Source: Streptomyces albus subsp. albus (GTDB lineage Bacteria; Actinomycetota; Actinomycetes; Streptomycetales; Streptomycetaceae). Taken from it: a DNA stretch of 64,000 nucleotides. The notes under the pieces are model-generated. The model was not told where the DNA came from and did not search any database. It saw only the letters and a program-made list of their open reading frames with translations. Shown piece by piece: positions 42,395-50,263 of the stretch. The number at the start of each line of letters is the position of its first letter. Position 1 is the first letter of the stretch. The stretch covers positions 62,001 to 126,000 of the forward strand of contig NZ_JOID01000014.1 in NCBI RefSeq assembly GCF_000719865.1, read 5' to 3'. Made by a program: the position numbers and the translations under genes.

Positions 42395-43030
42395 TCACCT
42401 CCGGCTCGCCGGTGAGGTGGACCCCTTGCGGTTCTCGACGATCCTGTCGGCCAGGCCGTACGCCACGGCCTCGCCGGCGGTGAGGATCCTGTCCCGTTCG
42501 ATGTCCGAGGCGACGCGCTCCGCCGGCTGCCCGGTGTGCCGCACCAGCATTCCCTCCAGCATGGCGCGGGCCCGGCCCAGCTCGCGGGCCCTGATCTCCA
42601 GATCGTCCACCTGTCCTTCCACGGGCTCGGCCAGGGACGGCTGGCGGAGCACGGCCCGGGAGCCCGGAAGCATCAGCCGCCGGCCGGGCTCACCCGCGGC
42701 GAGCAGTACCGCGGCCTCCTCGGCCGCCTGTCCCAGGCAGATCGTCTCGATGGCGCAGCCGACGAAGAGCATCGTGTCGTAGATCGCGGTCATCGCGGTG
42801 AGCGAGCCGCCGGGGGAGTTGATGTACAGCGAGATGTCGCGGTCGGGGGCGGCGTGCTCCAGATGCATCAGCTGCGCGATGACGTCGTTGGCCGAGGTCT
42901 CGTCGACCTCGGTGCCGAGAAAGACGATGCGCTCCTCCAGAAGCCTGGAGTACGGGTCCAGCGTGCGGATTCCGCGGCTGGTGCGCTCGGTGAACTGCGG
43001 CAGCACGTAGCGGGCGGTCGGAGACTCCAC
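42395..43030 (-). CDS. ClpP-family protein lacking the catalytic Ser and His (ClpR-like)
   Basis: A 211-aa ClpP fold: [53 protein letters not shown] and [20 protein letters not shown] are all typical. The nucleophile position in the GQAAS segment reads Glu (GQAAEEAAV, Glu104), and the catalytic His of the IHQP segment is Arg (VLRQP, Arg129); only Asp176 remains. The protein therefore should not cleave peptides itself. It may join mixed ClpP rings as a structural or regulatory subunit, like cyanobacterial and plastid ClpR. It is first in a two-gene operon and divergent from a Phd/YefM antitoxin. Confidence 0.9.
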   Translation of the reverse strand: MESPTARYVLPQFTERTSRGIRTLDPYSRLLEERIVFLGTEVDETSANDVIAQLMHLEHAAPDRDISLYINSPGGSLTAMTAIYDTMLFVGCAIETICLGQAAEEAAVLLAAGEPGRRLMLPGSRAVLRQPSLAEPVEGQVDDLEIRARELGRARAMLEGMLVRHTGQPAERVASDIERDRILTAGEAVAYGLADRIVENRKGSTSPASRR

Positions 43031-43077
43031 GGCTGCTCCCCCTTCTTCCGTTGTCCTGATCGCCGTTCCGGCGAAAA

Positions 43078-43110
43078 TGTACGTTCTGTTCGTCCTGTAC
43101 GTCTCGTACG
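43078..43110. promoter_or_regulatory. 9-bp tandem operator-like array between the ClpR-like and Phd/YefM genes
   Basis: Four 9-base units in phase: TGTACGTTC, TGTTCGTCC, TGTACGTCT and CGTACGATG (the last enters the antitoxin start). GTACG (43097-43101) and CGTAC (43105-43109) also form a perfect inverted pair around TCT. Phd/YefM proteins bind repeated TGTAC-like sites in their own promoters, so cooperative autoregulation is likely. The array lies 47 bp upstream of the divergent ClpR-like start. Confidence 0.55.
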
Positions 43111-43119
43111 ATGGGGAGC

Positions 43120-43425
43120 ATGGCTTATGAGATTCCGGTGACGCAAGCCCGCGCGGAGCTGGCCGAGTTGATCAACCGCGTCGTCTACGGCGGTGAACGT
43201 GTGGTCGTGACGCGGCACGGCAAGCCGCTCGTGGCCCTGGTATCGGCCGCTGACCTGCGGCTCCTGGAGTCGGAGGAAGCCGCCGCGGAGGAGCCGGTGA
43301 TCAGCACGGTGTCGGTCTTTCGCCCCGGTGTCCCGTCCGCTGCGGGCGAACGGGGCGGGTTCGGGATCGCGGCGGAGCACCGGGGCCCGGAGCCGGGCAA
43401 TCCGCCGGGGCGGCAGGAGAACTGA
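43120..43425 (+). CDS. Phd/YefM-family antitoxin without an adjacent toxin
   Basis: About 101 aa. The N-terminal Phd/YefM DNA-binding fold is clear: [39 protein letters not shown]. The C-terminal ~45 residues ([14 protein letters not shown] and on) are polar and disordered, where other antitoxins bind their toxin. ATG 43111, three codons upstream, is an alternative and would be leaderless. No RelE, Doc or PIN toxin gene follows; the next 260 bp show no convincing frame. It may act as a stand-alone repressor or pair with a distant toxin. Confidence 0.8.
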   Translation: MAYEIPVTQARAELAELINRVVYGGERVVVTRHGKPLVALVSAADLRLLESEEAAAEEPVISTVSVFRPGVPSAAGERGGFGIAAEHRGPEPGNPPGRQEN

Positions 43426-43690
43426 CGCGGAGTCGACGGGGCCGGGCGCGGTCACCGGGCCGTCGGATCGCGGGGGAAGGGGCCGGCGTCCGGCGGTCGC
43501 CGTCCGCGCCGGCGCGGCCCCGGCGGAGCGGCGCGAGGAGCACGGCGGCCGGCCCGGCCACCGTCCAGACCGTGAGGGTCGGGGCCGCGCCGCCCGGCGG
43601 CAGCCGAGGGCTCCGGGTTCCGGGCCGGCGCCGGCCGGTTTTCCGGAAGGCCACCGCGGCGGGTCAGGCGCGCCGGGCGGCCGGTTCCGG

Positions 43691-44389
43691 TCACTCCCCG
43701 GAGCCGGACCGGCCCTTCTGCTCGGCCTTGGCCTCGTTCGCGTAGCGGTCCACGTACTCCTGGCCCGAGAGCTTCATGATCTCGTACATGATCTCGTCGG
43801 TCACGGCGCGCAGCACCGCCCGCTCGCCGTCCATGCCCGCGAACCGGGAGAAGTCCATCGGCTCCCCGAAGCGGATCGTCACCCGGCCGGGCCGGGGCAG
43901 CCGGCGGCCGGGCGGCTGGATCTCGAACGTCCCCTGCATGGCGCACGGCACCACCGGCACCCCCGCACGGAGCGCCATCACGGCCACGCCCACGCGGCCC
44001 TTGTAGAGCCGCCCGTCGTGCGAGCGCGTGCCCTCCGGATAGATGCCGAGCAGCTCGCCGCTCCGCAGCACCTTGAGCCCTTCGGTGATGGCGGCCTGCC
44101 CGGCCTTCCCGCCCGACCGGTCCACCGGGATCTGCCCCACGCTGCGGAAGAAGGCGGCCGTCAGCCGGCCCTTCAGGCCGGGCCCCGTGAAGTACTCCGC
44201 CTTGGCGAGGAAGGTGATGCGGCGGGGGAGGATGGCCGGCATCAGGAAGTGGTCCGAGAAGGACAGATGATTGCCGGCGACGATCGCCGCCCCGTCCTCG
44301 GGCACATGCTCCAGGCCCTGGATCCGGGGGCGGAATGTCAGCCGCAGCAACGGCCCGAGCAGCACGTACTTGAGCACGTAATAGAACAC
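43691..44389 (-). CDS. 1-acyl-sn-glycerol-3-phosphate acyltransferase (PlsC-like)
   Basis: A 232-aa PlsC-family enzyme: catalytic NHLSFSDH (H-x4-D) near residue 40, substrate-binding YPEGTRSHDG and VPVVPCAMQGT. N-terminal hydrophobic FYYVLKYVLLGPLL anchors it to the membrane. It acylates lysophosphatidate or a related acceptor in phospholipid synthesis. The C-terminal 30 residues are charged (AKAEQKGRSG). It stands alone beside the gas-vesicle operon. Confidence 0.9.
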   Translation of the reverse strand: MFYYVLKYVLLGPLLRLTFRPRIQGLEHVPEDGAAIVAGNHLSFSDHFLMPAILPRRITFLAKAEYFTGPGLKGRLTAAFFRSVGQIPVDRSGGKAGQAAITEGLKVLRSGELLGIYPEGTRSHDGRLYKGRVGVAVMALRAGVPVVPCAMQGTFEIQPPGRRLPRPGRVTIRFGEPMDFSRFAGMDGERAVLRAVTDEIMYEIMKLSGQEYVDRYANEAKAEQKGRSGSGE

Positions 44390-44844
44390 AGGTCGGCTCC
44401 CGACTGCTCCGTATCGGCCCTGGGCTGCGTCCCGTGAGGTCCAGGGTGGAAGGCAGGAGATCAGTTTATGGGCAGGTGTCGCCGTCTGTGACCACTTCTG
44501 ACCGGCCCTATGCCGGGCCCGTTCGGCACTGGTAACAGGACGTCAGAAGTGCCGGGGCGGCGCCCTTCAGCGGGGTCCGGGGCCGTCGCCTCCGGCGAGG
44601 CGGGCGGCGGTGGACCGGCGGGGGTGCGAGGGCCGGCCTCGCCCGCCGTCCGCGCCGCCCTCGGGGGGGCAGGAGTGCACCGTCGGCCCGCAGGATCTCC
44701 CGGGCGGCCCGGGCCGCGGTTCCGGCGCCCGGGTGTGCGCACCGCGGGGAGCCGGCCGGCCGGACGCGCGGGACGAGGCCCCGGTGATCCGTCCGGCCCA
44801 TCAGCGTGTGCGGCCCCGCACGCTTCGTGAACACACTGGTGCGC
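44390..44844. other. Intergenic region upstream of the gas-vesicle operon
   Basis: This 455-bp gap holds the promoter regions of the acyltransferase and of gvpO. Its main structure is an inverted repeat, CACTTCTGAC (44493-44502) against GTCAGAAGTG (44542-44551), enclosing a smaller GGCCC/GGGCC hairpin. Readable frames in the G/C-rich right half lack ribosome binding sites. No sigma-B-type GTTT/GGGTAT promoter was found. Confidence 0.45.
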
Positions 44845-45186
44845 ATGGCAGCAGAGCAAAAGGTACGGACCCGGCGTACCGGTACCAAGACGGCTGAATC
44901 GCAACGAGAGTCCCGGACCGGGCCGGTTCAAGCGGCCCGGAACGCGTGCCGCGATCTGTCCGGTCTGATCGGTTACCCGGCGGAAGGCGTGTCCGCGGTG
45001 TGCCGGACCGAGGAGGGCTGGCGGGTCGACATCGACGTCCTGGAACTCCAGCGCGTCCCCGACACCACCAGCTTGCTCGCCACCTACCAGGTGGATGTCG
45101 ACCAGGCAGGAGAACTGCTCCAGTACCGCCGGGTCCGCCGCTTCCGGCGCGGAGCGTCGGACGACTGGCCCGCCGGCCACCCCTGA
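44845..45186 (+). CDS. gvpO: Gas vesicle protein GvpO
   Basis: A 113-aa GvpO family protein: a basic, Thr/Arg-rich N-terminus (about 1-35) and a conserved C-terminal domain (ARNACRDLSGLIGYPAEGVS, WRVDIDVLELQRVPDTTSLL, YQVDVDQAGELLQYRRVRR). First gene of the gvpO-A-F-G-Y-Z-J-L-S-K operon, the order known from Streptomyces. Its precise role is unsettled, probably expression or assembly. The start codon is uncertain (GTG 44839 or ATG 44845). Confidence 0.9.
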   Translation: MAAEQKVRTRRTGTKTAESQRESRTGPVQAARNACRDLSGLIGYPAEGVSAVCRTEEGWRVDIDVLELQRVPDTTSLLATYQVDVDQAGELLQYRRVRRFRRGASDDWPAGHP

Positions 45187-45199
45187 GAGGACTCCCCTC

Positions 45200-45694
45200 A
45201 TGACCACGACCACCTACAACGACGGCATGGTGTGCGTGCCGCGCGCCGGCACGCTCTACGACACCCTCGAACTGATCCTCGATCGCGGCATGGTGATCGA
45301 CATCTTCCTCCGGGTCTCCCTGGTCGGCATCGAGATCCTCAAGATCGACGCGCGCATCGTGGTGGCCAGTGTCGACACCTATCTGCGCTTCGCCGAGGCC
45401 TGTAACCGCCTTGATCTGGAGTCCGACAACCGGAGCCGGACCGTCCCCGAACTCTTCGGCGGTGCCGGCGGCGTGGCGGGCGCGGTCGGCAAGAAGAAGG
45501 CGAGCAAGGCCGCCGGATCGCTCGGCGAGAAGGTGCGGCAGGTGGTCGGCGGCGAGTCCGGGGAGGACGAGGAAGAGGAGGGCGGGACGGAGGCGGCGGA
45601 GGAGCGGCCCGCGCCCCGCAAGCGCACCGCCGCCCGGAAGCGCACCGAGAGCCGCGGTACCTCCCGCAGCCGCTCGACGTCGAAGAAGGGCTGA
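45200..45694 (+). CDS. gvpA: Gas vesicle structural protein GvpA with long charged tail
   Basis: A 164-aa protein. The GvpA core (about residues 15-85) is typical: DTLELILDRGMVIDIFLRVSL, IEILKIDARIVVASVDTYLRFAEA. Classical GvpA is about 70-90 aa; here a tail of about 75 residues adds a Glu/Asp block (GEDEEEEGG) followed by a Lys/Arg-rich end (PRKRTAARKRTESRG). The core forms the gas vesicle wall. GAGAGGA precedes the ATG. It follows gvpO by 13 bp. Confidence 0.92.
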   Translation: MTTTTYNDGMVCVPRAGTLYDTLELILDRGMVIDIFLRVSLVGIEILKIDARIVVASVDTYLRFAEACNRLDLESDNRSRTVPELFGGAGGVAGAVGKKKASKAAGSLGEKVRQVVGGESGEDEEEEGGTEAAEERPAPRKRTAARKRTESRGTSRSRSTSKKG

Positions 45695-45697
45695 CCC

Positions 45698-46438
45698 ATG
45701 ACCGCAGCGGGCCTCTACGTCTACGGCGTCGTCCGGACCGGACACCCCCTGCCCGCCGGGCGGCGGGGGGTCGGCGACCCGCCCGGACCGCTCCGGCTGA
45801 TCCGCCACGGCGCGATCGCGGCGGTCGCCGGCCCGGCGCCGCCCGGTCTCCGGGCCCGGCGCCGGGACCTGTTGGCGCACCAGGAACTCCTGCTGGCGCT
45901 CGCCGCCGACGGCCCCGTCCTCCCGATGCGCTTCGGCATGGTGGCCCCCGACGAGGACACCGTGCTGCGGGACCTGGCCGCCGGCGAACAGGAGCGGTCC
46001 GCCGCGCTGACCCGCCTCGACGGCCGGTGCGAACTCAACCTCAAGGCCTCACCGGTGGAGGACGGGCTGGCCGCCCTCCTGCGGGAGGACGAGGGGGTCC
46101 GGCGGCTCCGGGACGAGGTGCGCGGCCGCCCGAGCTACCAGGGCAGCCTCCGGCTGGGCGAATCGGTGGCCGCGGGGCTCACCCGCCGCGCGAAGGCCGC
46201 CGTCGAGCAGGTGCTGCGCGCCTGTGCCCCGCTGGCCGAACAGCTCGTCGAGGGCCCGGACGTACAGGGGTGCGTACGGAACGTCTCCTTCCTCGTCGGC
46301 CGGGACAACGAGGCCCCGTTCCGGGCGGCGGTGGAGCGCTTGGCCGCCGAGCACCGGGACGCGGTCGAGCTGCGGCTCACCGGACCGCTGCCCTGCTACA
46401 GCTTCGCCGACCCCGGCTCCGTACCGGCGACGGCCTGA
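45698..46438 (+). CDS. gvpF: Gas vesicle protein GvpF (GvpF/GvpL family)
   Basis: A 246-aa GvpL/GvpF family protein: N-terminal GLYVYGVVRTG, the central VLPMRFGMVAPDEDTV and C-terminal GCVRNVSFLVGRDNE with GPLPCYSFAD. It is a minor wall or chaperone-like protein needed for vesicle assembly. It begins 3 bp after gvpA. A second family member (gvpL) lies later in the operon. Confidence 0.92.
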   Translation: MTAAGLYVYGVVRTGHPLPAGRRGVGDPPGPLRLIRHGAIAAVAGPAPPGLRARRRDLLAHQELLLALAADGPVLPMRFGMVAPDEDTVLRDLAAGEQERSAALTRLDGRCELNLKASPVEDGLAALLREDEGVRRLRDEVRGRPSYQGSLRLGESVAAGLTRRAKAAVEQVLRACAPLAEQLVEGPDVQGCVRNVSFLVGRDNEAPFRAAVERLAAEHRDAVELRLTGPLPCYSFADPGSVPATA

Positions 46439-46439
46439 C

Positions 46440-46709
46440 ATGGGACTGCTGACCGAACTGGCCCTGCTGCCGCTGGCCCCCGTGCGGGGCGTCGTGTGGA
46501 TCGCCAACCGCATGACGGACGCCGCCGAGGACGAACTGCACGATCCCGCGGCGGTCCGCGCGCGGCTCGTCGTGCTCAACCAGGCGCTGGAGAACGGGGA
46601 GATCGGCATGGAGGAGTTCGAGCGCGAGGAGGAACGACTGCTGGATCTGCTGGAACGGCGATCCGGACCGGCCGTGGTAGGAGCGGAAAGAGGAACGGGA
46701 CACCACTGA
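46440..46709 (+). CDS. gvpG: Gas vesicle protein GvpG
   Basis: An 89-aa GvpG: N-terminal MGLLTELALLPLAPVRGVVW, then a helical acidic segment with NQALENGEIGMEEFEREEERLL. Needed for gas vesicle formation, with no known enzymatic activity. It starts 1 bp after the gvpF stop, and its own stop overlaps the gvpY start by one base. Confidence 0.92.
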   Translation: MGLLTELALLPLAPVRGVVWIANRMTDAAEDELHDPAAVRARLVVLNQALENGEIGMEEFEREEERLLDLLERRSGPAVVGAERGTGHH

Positions 46710-47578
46710 TGAACGAGAACACCAAATCCGCACTCGCTGCGGGCGTCGTGGGCGGCTACATCCTGGGACGGACCCGGAAGGCGAAGCTCGTCCTGGGGCT
46801 GGCCTCCTTCCTCGTCGGCCGGGGACTGGGGATCAGCCCGCAGAGCATCGTCACCGACGGCGTGCGCAAACTGACGTCGTCCCCGCAGCTCGGTTCACTG
46901 GGCGAGCAGGTGCGCGGGGAACTGCTGTCCGCGGGCAAGGCGGCGGCCGCGGCCGCCGCCAACCGCCGGCTCGACTCGCTGGCGGACGCCATCCAGGAGC
47001 GGACCCGGGCCCTCCAGGAGGACACCGAGGAAGGCGAAGAGGGAGAGGAAGAAGAGCCGGAGGAGGAGGGGCCCGAGGCCGAGGAGGAAGAGGAGGAGGG
47101 CCCCGAGGCCGAGGAGGAAGAAGAGGAAGAGGAGCAGGAGGAGGAAGAAGAGGGCCCCGAGGCCGAGGAGGAAGAAGAGGAGGAGCCCGAAGAGGAGGAA
47201 GAGGAAGAGGAGGAGCCCGAAGCCGAGGAGGAGCGGCCGGCCCGCAAGACCGGCCGAAAGCCGGCACGAAAGAAGCCGGAAGCCCGGAAACCGGAGCAGA
47301 AGAAGGCCGCGCAGAAGAAGCCCGCGGAGAAGAAGCCGGCGCGGAAGAAGGCACAGCCGAAGAAGGAAACCGCCGAGAAGCCGGCTGCCAAGAAGCAGGC
47401 CGCCAAGAGAGCCCAGAAGAAGGCTCCGGCAAGGAAGGCTCCGGCGCAGAAGAAACCGCAGGGGAGAAAAGCACCCGCCAAGAAGACCGCTCCGGCGAAG
47501 AAGACCGCAGCGAAGAGGACATCTGCCCGCAAGGCCACGGCGGAGAAGTCGGCCGCCCGGTCCGGCCGTCGGAGGTAG
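46709..47578 (+). CDS. gvpY: GvpY-position protein with acidic then basic disordered tail
   Basis: A 289-aa protein, identified by operon position (fifth of ten). Only the first ~100 residues look ordered (ALAAGVVGGYILGRTRKAKL, a membrane-like helix, then GEQVRGELLSAGKAAAAAAA). Residues about 108-175 are an almost pure Glu block with EEGPEAEEE repeats; about 176-289 are Lys/Ala/Pro-rich, like histone H1 tails. A single protein carrying two opposed charge blocks is unusual. The DNA behind the Glu block is a long purine tract. Function is unknown. Confidence 0.8.
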   Translation: MNENTKSALAAGVVGGYILGRTRKAKLVLGLASFLVGRGLGISPQSIVTDGVRKLTSSPQLGSLGEQVRGELLSAGKAAAAAAANRRLDSLADAIQERTRALQEDTEEGEEGEEEEPEEEGPEAEEEEEEGPEAEEEEEEEEQEEEEEGPEAEEEEEEEPEEEEEEEEEPEAEEERPARKTGRKPARKKPEARKPEQKKAAQKKPAEKKPARKKAQPKKETAEKPAAKKQAAKRAQKKAPARKAPAQKKPQGRKAPAKKTAPAKKTAAKRTSARKATAEKSAARSGRRR

Positions 47579-47584
47579 CGGATC

Positions 47585-48655
47585 ATGCCCGATAAGGACC
47601 AGAACGGGAACGGATCCGGTATCGACCGGCTCCGTAAGGAGTTCGGCGACTACCTCGGCGCCAAGTCGCAGCGGTTGGTGGAATCGGCGGGCGGTCGGTT
47701 GTCCGACCTCACCGGACGTCTCACCGACGCGGCCGAGAACGGCGGCACGCTGCCCAAGGTCGGCGCCCGCGTGCTGGGCGGGGAATCCCCGGCGAAAGCG
47801 TTCATGGGCGAGAAGGCCAAGGGAGTAAAGGACACCATCGTGGGCAAGGCCAAGGACGCGGTCGGCGCCGGGGGTGGCGAGGGCAAGGGCAAGAAGAAGC
47901 CCGGCGACGTCAAGGTCACGAACATCGTCGAAACCCTCGACGTCGGCCTCTCGCTGCGCACCTGCTACGACTACTGGTGCCAGTTCGAGGACTTCAGCGG
48001 CTTCATGAAGGGCGTTCGCCACGTCTCCAAGTCGGACGAGGTGACCTCGGACTGGAAGGCCAAGGTCGGCCCGTCGACCCGCGGCTGGCAGGCGACGATC
48101 GACGAGCAGATCCCGGATGAACGCATCGTCTGGAACTCCGAGGGCGCCAAGGGCACCACCCGGGGATGCGTCTCCTTCCACGAACTGGCGCCGAACCTCA
48201 CGCGCATCGTGGTCGTCGTGGAGTACTACCCCTCCGGCTTCTTCGAGAAGACCGCCAACATCTGGCGGGCCCAGGGCCGCCGGCTGCGGCTCGACCTCAA
48301 GCACTTCCAGCGGTACGTGACGCTGGGCGCCGAGGAGGAGCCCGAGGGCTGGCGCGGTGAGATCCGCGACGGCGAGGTGGTCCGCAGCCACGAGGACGCG
48401 ATGGAAGAGGAGGAACGCGAGGGCGAGGAGGAGGAGCCCGAGGGCGAGGAAGGCGAGGAAGAGCAGGAGGGCGAGGAGGAGCCCGACGGCGAGGAAGAGG
48501 ACGAGGAGGAAGAAGGAGAGGAGGACGAGGAGGACGAGGAGGACGAGGAAGAAGAGGAAGAAGAGGAAGAAGAGGACGACGAGTACGACGAGGACGGGGA
48601 AGAGGGCGACGAGGAGGACGAGGAGTACGAGGCGGAGGACGAGGAAGAGGAGTGA
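47585..48655 (+). CDS. gvpZ: GvpZ-position SRPBCC (polyketide cyclase-like) protein with long acidic tail
   Basis: A 356-aa protein, sixth in the gvp order. Residues 1-105 are a charged helical N-terminus (LRKEFGDYLGAKSQRLVESAG); about 118-255 form an SRPBCC/START-like fold (CYDYWCQFEDFSGFMKGV, GWQATIDEQIPDERIVWNS, VVVVEYYPSGFFEK). From about residue 275 to the end, nearly all residues are Glu, Asp or Gly. SRPBCC folds bind hydrophobic ligands; its job in vesicle making is unknown. The gene lies 6 bp after gvpY. Confidence 0.82.
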   Translation: MPDKDQNGNGSGIDRLRKEFGDYLGAKSQRLVESAGGRLSDLTGRLTDAAENGGTLPKVGARVLGGESPAKAFMGEKAKGVKDTIVGKAKDAVGAGGGEGKGKKKPGDVKVTNIVETLDVGLSLRTCYDYWCQFEDFSGFMKGVRHVSKSDEVTSDWKAKVGPSTRGWQATIDEQIPDERIVWNSEGAKGTTRGCVSFHELAPNLTRIVVVVEYYPSGFFEKTANIWRAQGRRLRLDLKHFQRYVTLGAEEEPEGWRGEIRDGEVVRSHEDAMEEEEREGEEEEPEGEEGEEEQEGEEEPDGEEEDEEEEGEEDEEDEEDEEEEEEEEEEDDEYDEDGEEGDEEDEEYEAEDEEEE

Positions 48656-48664
48656 GCGGGCGCG

Positions 48665-49042
48665 ATGACCACGACGATTGAGACCCCGCACACGCCGGGT
48701 TCGGGAGCCTGCTGTACCTACGGCCCCACCACGGCCAACCTCGCCGACATTCTCGAACGCGTGCTGGACAAGGGCATCGTGATCGCCGGTGACATCAAGA
48801 TCGATCTCCTCGACATCGAACTGCTGACGATCCGGATCCGGCTCTTCGTCTCCTCCGTCGACACGGCCCGCAAGGCCGGGATCAACTGGTGGGAGACGGA
48901 CCCGGCACTCTCCACCCGCGCCCAGCAGGACCAGCTCGCCGAGGAGAACCAGGTCCTCCGGGAACGGATCGCGGCTCTGGAACGGGGCTCCGGAGAGCCG
49001 GAGGAGCGGGGCGCCGGGCAGAGGGAGCGTGCCCGGGTATGA
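48665..49042 (+). CDS. gvpJ: Gas vesicle protein GvpJ (GvpA family)
   Basis: A 125-aa GvpA-like minor structural protein: core TTANLADILERVLDKGIVIAG, LDIELLTIRIRLFVSSVD. A coiled-coil-prone tail follows (QLAEENQVLRERIAALERG), ending with a charged segment. GvpJ shapes vesicle tips. It overlaps gvpL by 4 bp (ATGA). Confidence 0.9.
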   Translation: MTTTIETPHTPGSGACCTYGPTTANLADILERVLDKGIVIAGDIKIDLLDIELLTIRIRLFVSSVDTARKAGINWWETDPALSTRAQQDQLAEENQVLRERIAALERGSGEPEERGAGQRERARV

Positions 49043-50016
49043 CCTCGCCCCCGGCCCCGCTTCGGGCCTCGTACCCGTCCGTGACCCCGGCTCCGACCGT
49101 GACCGCGACCGATCCGGCCGCCGGCGCCCCCGCGACCCGGGTGGCCCCCGCCGCCGTCCCGGCCGCCCCGGCGGCCGTCTCCGCCGGCTCCACGCTCACC
49201 TGCGTCTTCGTGGTCTGCCGGGACGGCGATCCCGCCCCGGCTCTCGCCACGACCCCCGGCCACCGCGGCGGCGGACCTCTTCGCACTCTCCCGGTGGGCC
49301 CGTTGACGGCGGTCGTGCAGGACGTGCCCGCGGCGGAGTTCTCCGAGGAGGCCCTGCGCAAGCGGCTGTCCGACCCCGGCGAGCTGGAGCTCTGCGCCCG
49401 GGGACACCACGCGGTGGTGGCCGCGGTGGCCGGCCGATCGTCCGCGATCCCCTTTCCCCTCGCCACCCTCTACCGCGAGGACGGGCGCGTCCGCGCGGCG
49501 CTGCGGGCCAAGGAGCAGCGGCTGCACGCCGTGTTCGACCGGATCGCGGGCCGCGTGGAATGGGGCGTCAAGGTCTACGCCGCCCCGCTTCCCGCCAACG
49601 CCGGCACCGCCCCCGCGACCGGCACGGCCCCGTCGACCGGCACGGCCCCGGACGCCGAGGCGCCCGCCCCCGGCGCGGGCCGCGCCTATCTCGCGCGGGT
49701 ACGCGGCCGGCACCGTGCCCGGGAGGACCGGCAGAACGCCGCCCTGCGTGCCGCCGAGCAGGTGGACGCCGCCCTGCGCGGCGTCTCGGCGGCCGCCCGG
49801 CGCCTGCGGATCCACGATCCCCGGCCGGCCGGCGACCCGCGCGCACAGCTGCTGAACGCGGCCTATCTGATCGACCGGGACCGCGACGAGACCGTCGCCG
49901 CCGTCCTCCAGCGGCTGCGGGCGGACCCCGGTACCGCCAGCGTGCACATCGAGGTCACCGGACCCTGGGTGCCCTACTCCTTCGCAGCCACCGGGGAGGA
50001 CGAGGGTGACGGCTGA
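49039..50016 (+). CDS. gvpL: Gas vesicle protein GvpL (GvpF/GvpL family)
   Basis: A 325-aa GvpL/GvpF family protein: SSAIPFPLATLYREDGRV, EWGVKVYAAP, LLNAAYLIDRDRDETV and GPWVPYSFA. The first ~50 residues are an Ala/Pro/Thr-rich extension, and a Thr/Ala/Pro-rich linker lies near residues 190-210. It overlaps gvpJ by 4 bp and gvpS by 11 bp. A distant paralogue of gvpF in the same operon. Confidence 0.9.
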   Translation: MTSPPAPLRASYPSVTPAPTVTATDPAAGAPATRVAPAAVPAAPAAVSAGSTLTCVFVVCRDGDPAPALATTPGHRGGGPLRTLPVGPLTAVVQDVPAAEFSEEALRKRLSDPGELELCARGHHAVVAAVAGRSSAIPFPLATLYREDGRVRAALRAKEQRLHAVFDRIAGRVEWGVKVYAAPLPANAGTAPATGTAPSTGTAPDAEAPAPGAGRAYLARVRGRHRAREDRQNAALRAAEQVDAALRGVSAAARRLRIHDPRPAGDPRAQLLNAAYLIDRDRDETVAAVLQRLRADPGTASVHIEVTGPWVPYSFAATGEDEGDG

Positions 50017-50263
50017 CACGGTCGCCGGGACGGCCCCGGCACGCACGCTGTCCTGGGACGAACGCCCCGAGGGAGCCGTCGGCCCGATCGGCGTACCGCT
50101 GGTGGACCTCCTGGACCGGGTCCTGGCCACCGGTGTCGTCATCAGCGGCGACATCGTCATCGCCATCGCCGAGGTGCCCCTGGTGCGGGTCTCGCTGCAC
50201 GCGCTGCTCTCCTCGGTCAGCGAGCGGATGCCCGCCCCCTGGCCCGACGGAGGACCGCTGTGA
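50006..50263 (+). CDS. gvpS: Gas vesicle protein GvpS (GvpA family)
   Basis: An 85-aa small GvpA-like protein starting at GTG 50006: PLVDLLDRVLATGVVISGDIV and AEVPLVRVSLHALLSSV match the GvpA core. Short tail. Minor structural component. It begins inside gvpL and overlaps gvpK by 4 bp. Confidence 0.9.
   Translation: MTADTVAGTAPARTLSWDERPEGAVGPIGVPLVDLLDRVLATGVVISGDIVIAIAEVPLVRVSLHALLSSVSERMPAPWPDGGPL

Noticed and set aside
43426..43690. A toxin gene downstream of the Phd/YefM antitoxin
   Set aside because: Open frames on both strands are Arg/Pro/Gly-rich mirrors without ribosome binding sites or toxin motifs.
46756..48691. Poly-Ser/Phe/Leu frames opposite gvpY and gvpZ
   Set aside because: They are antisense to GAG/GAA and AAG repeats; low complexity without start signals.
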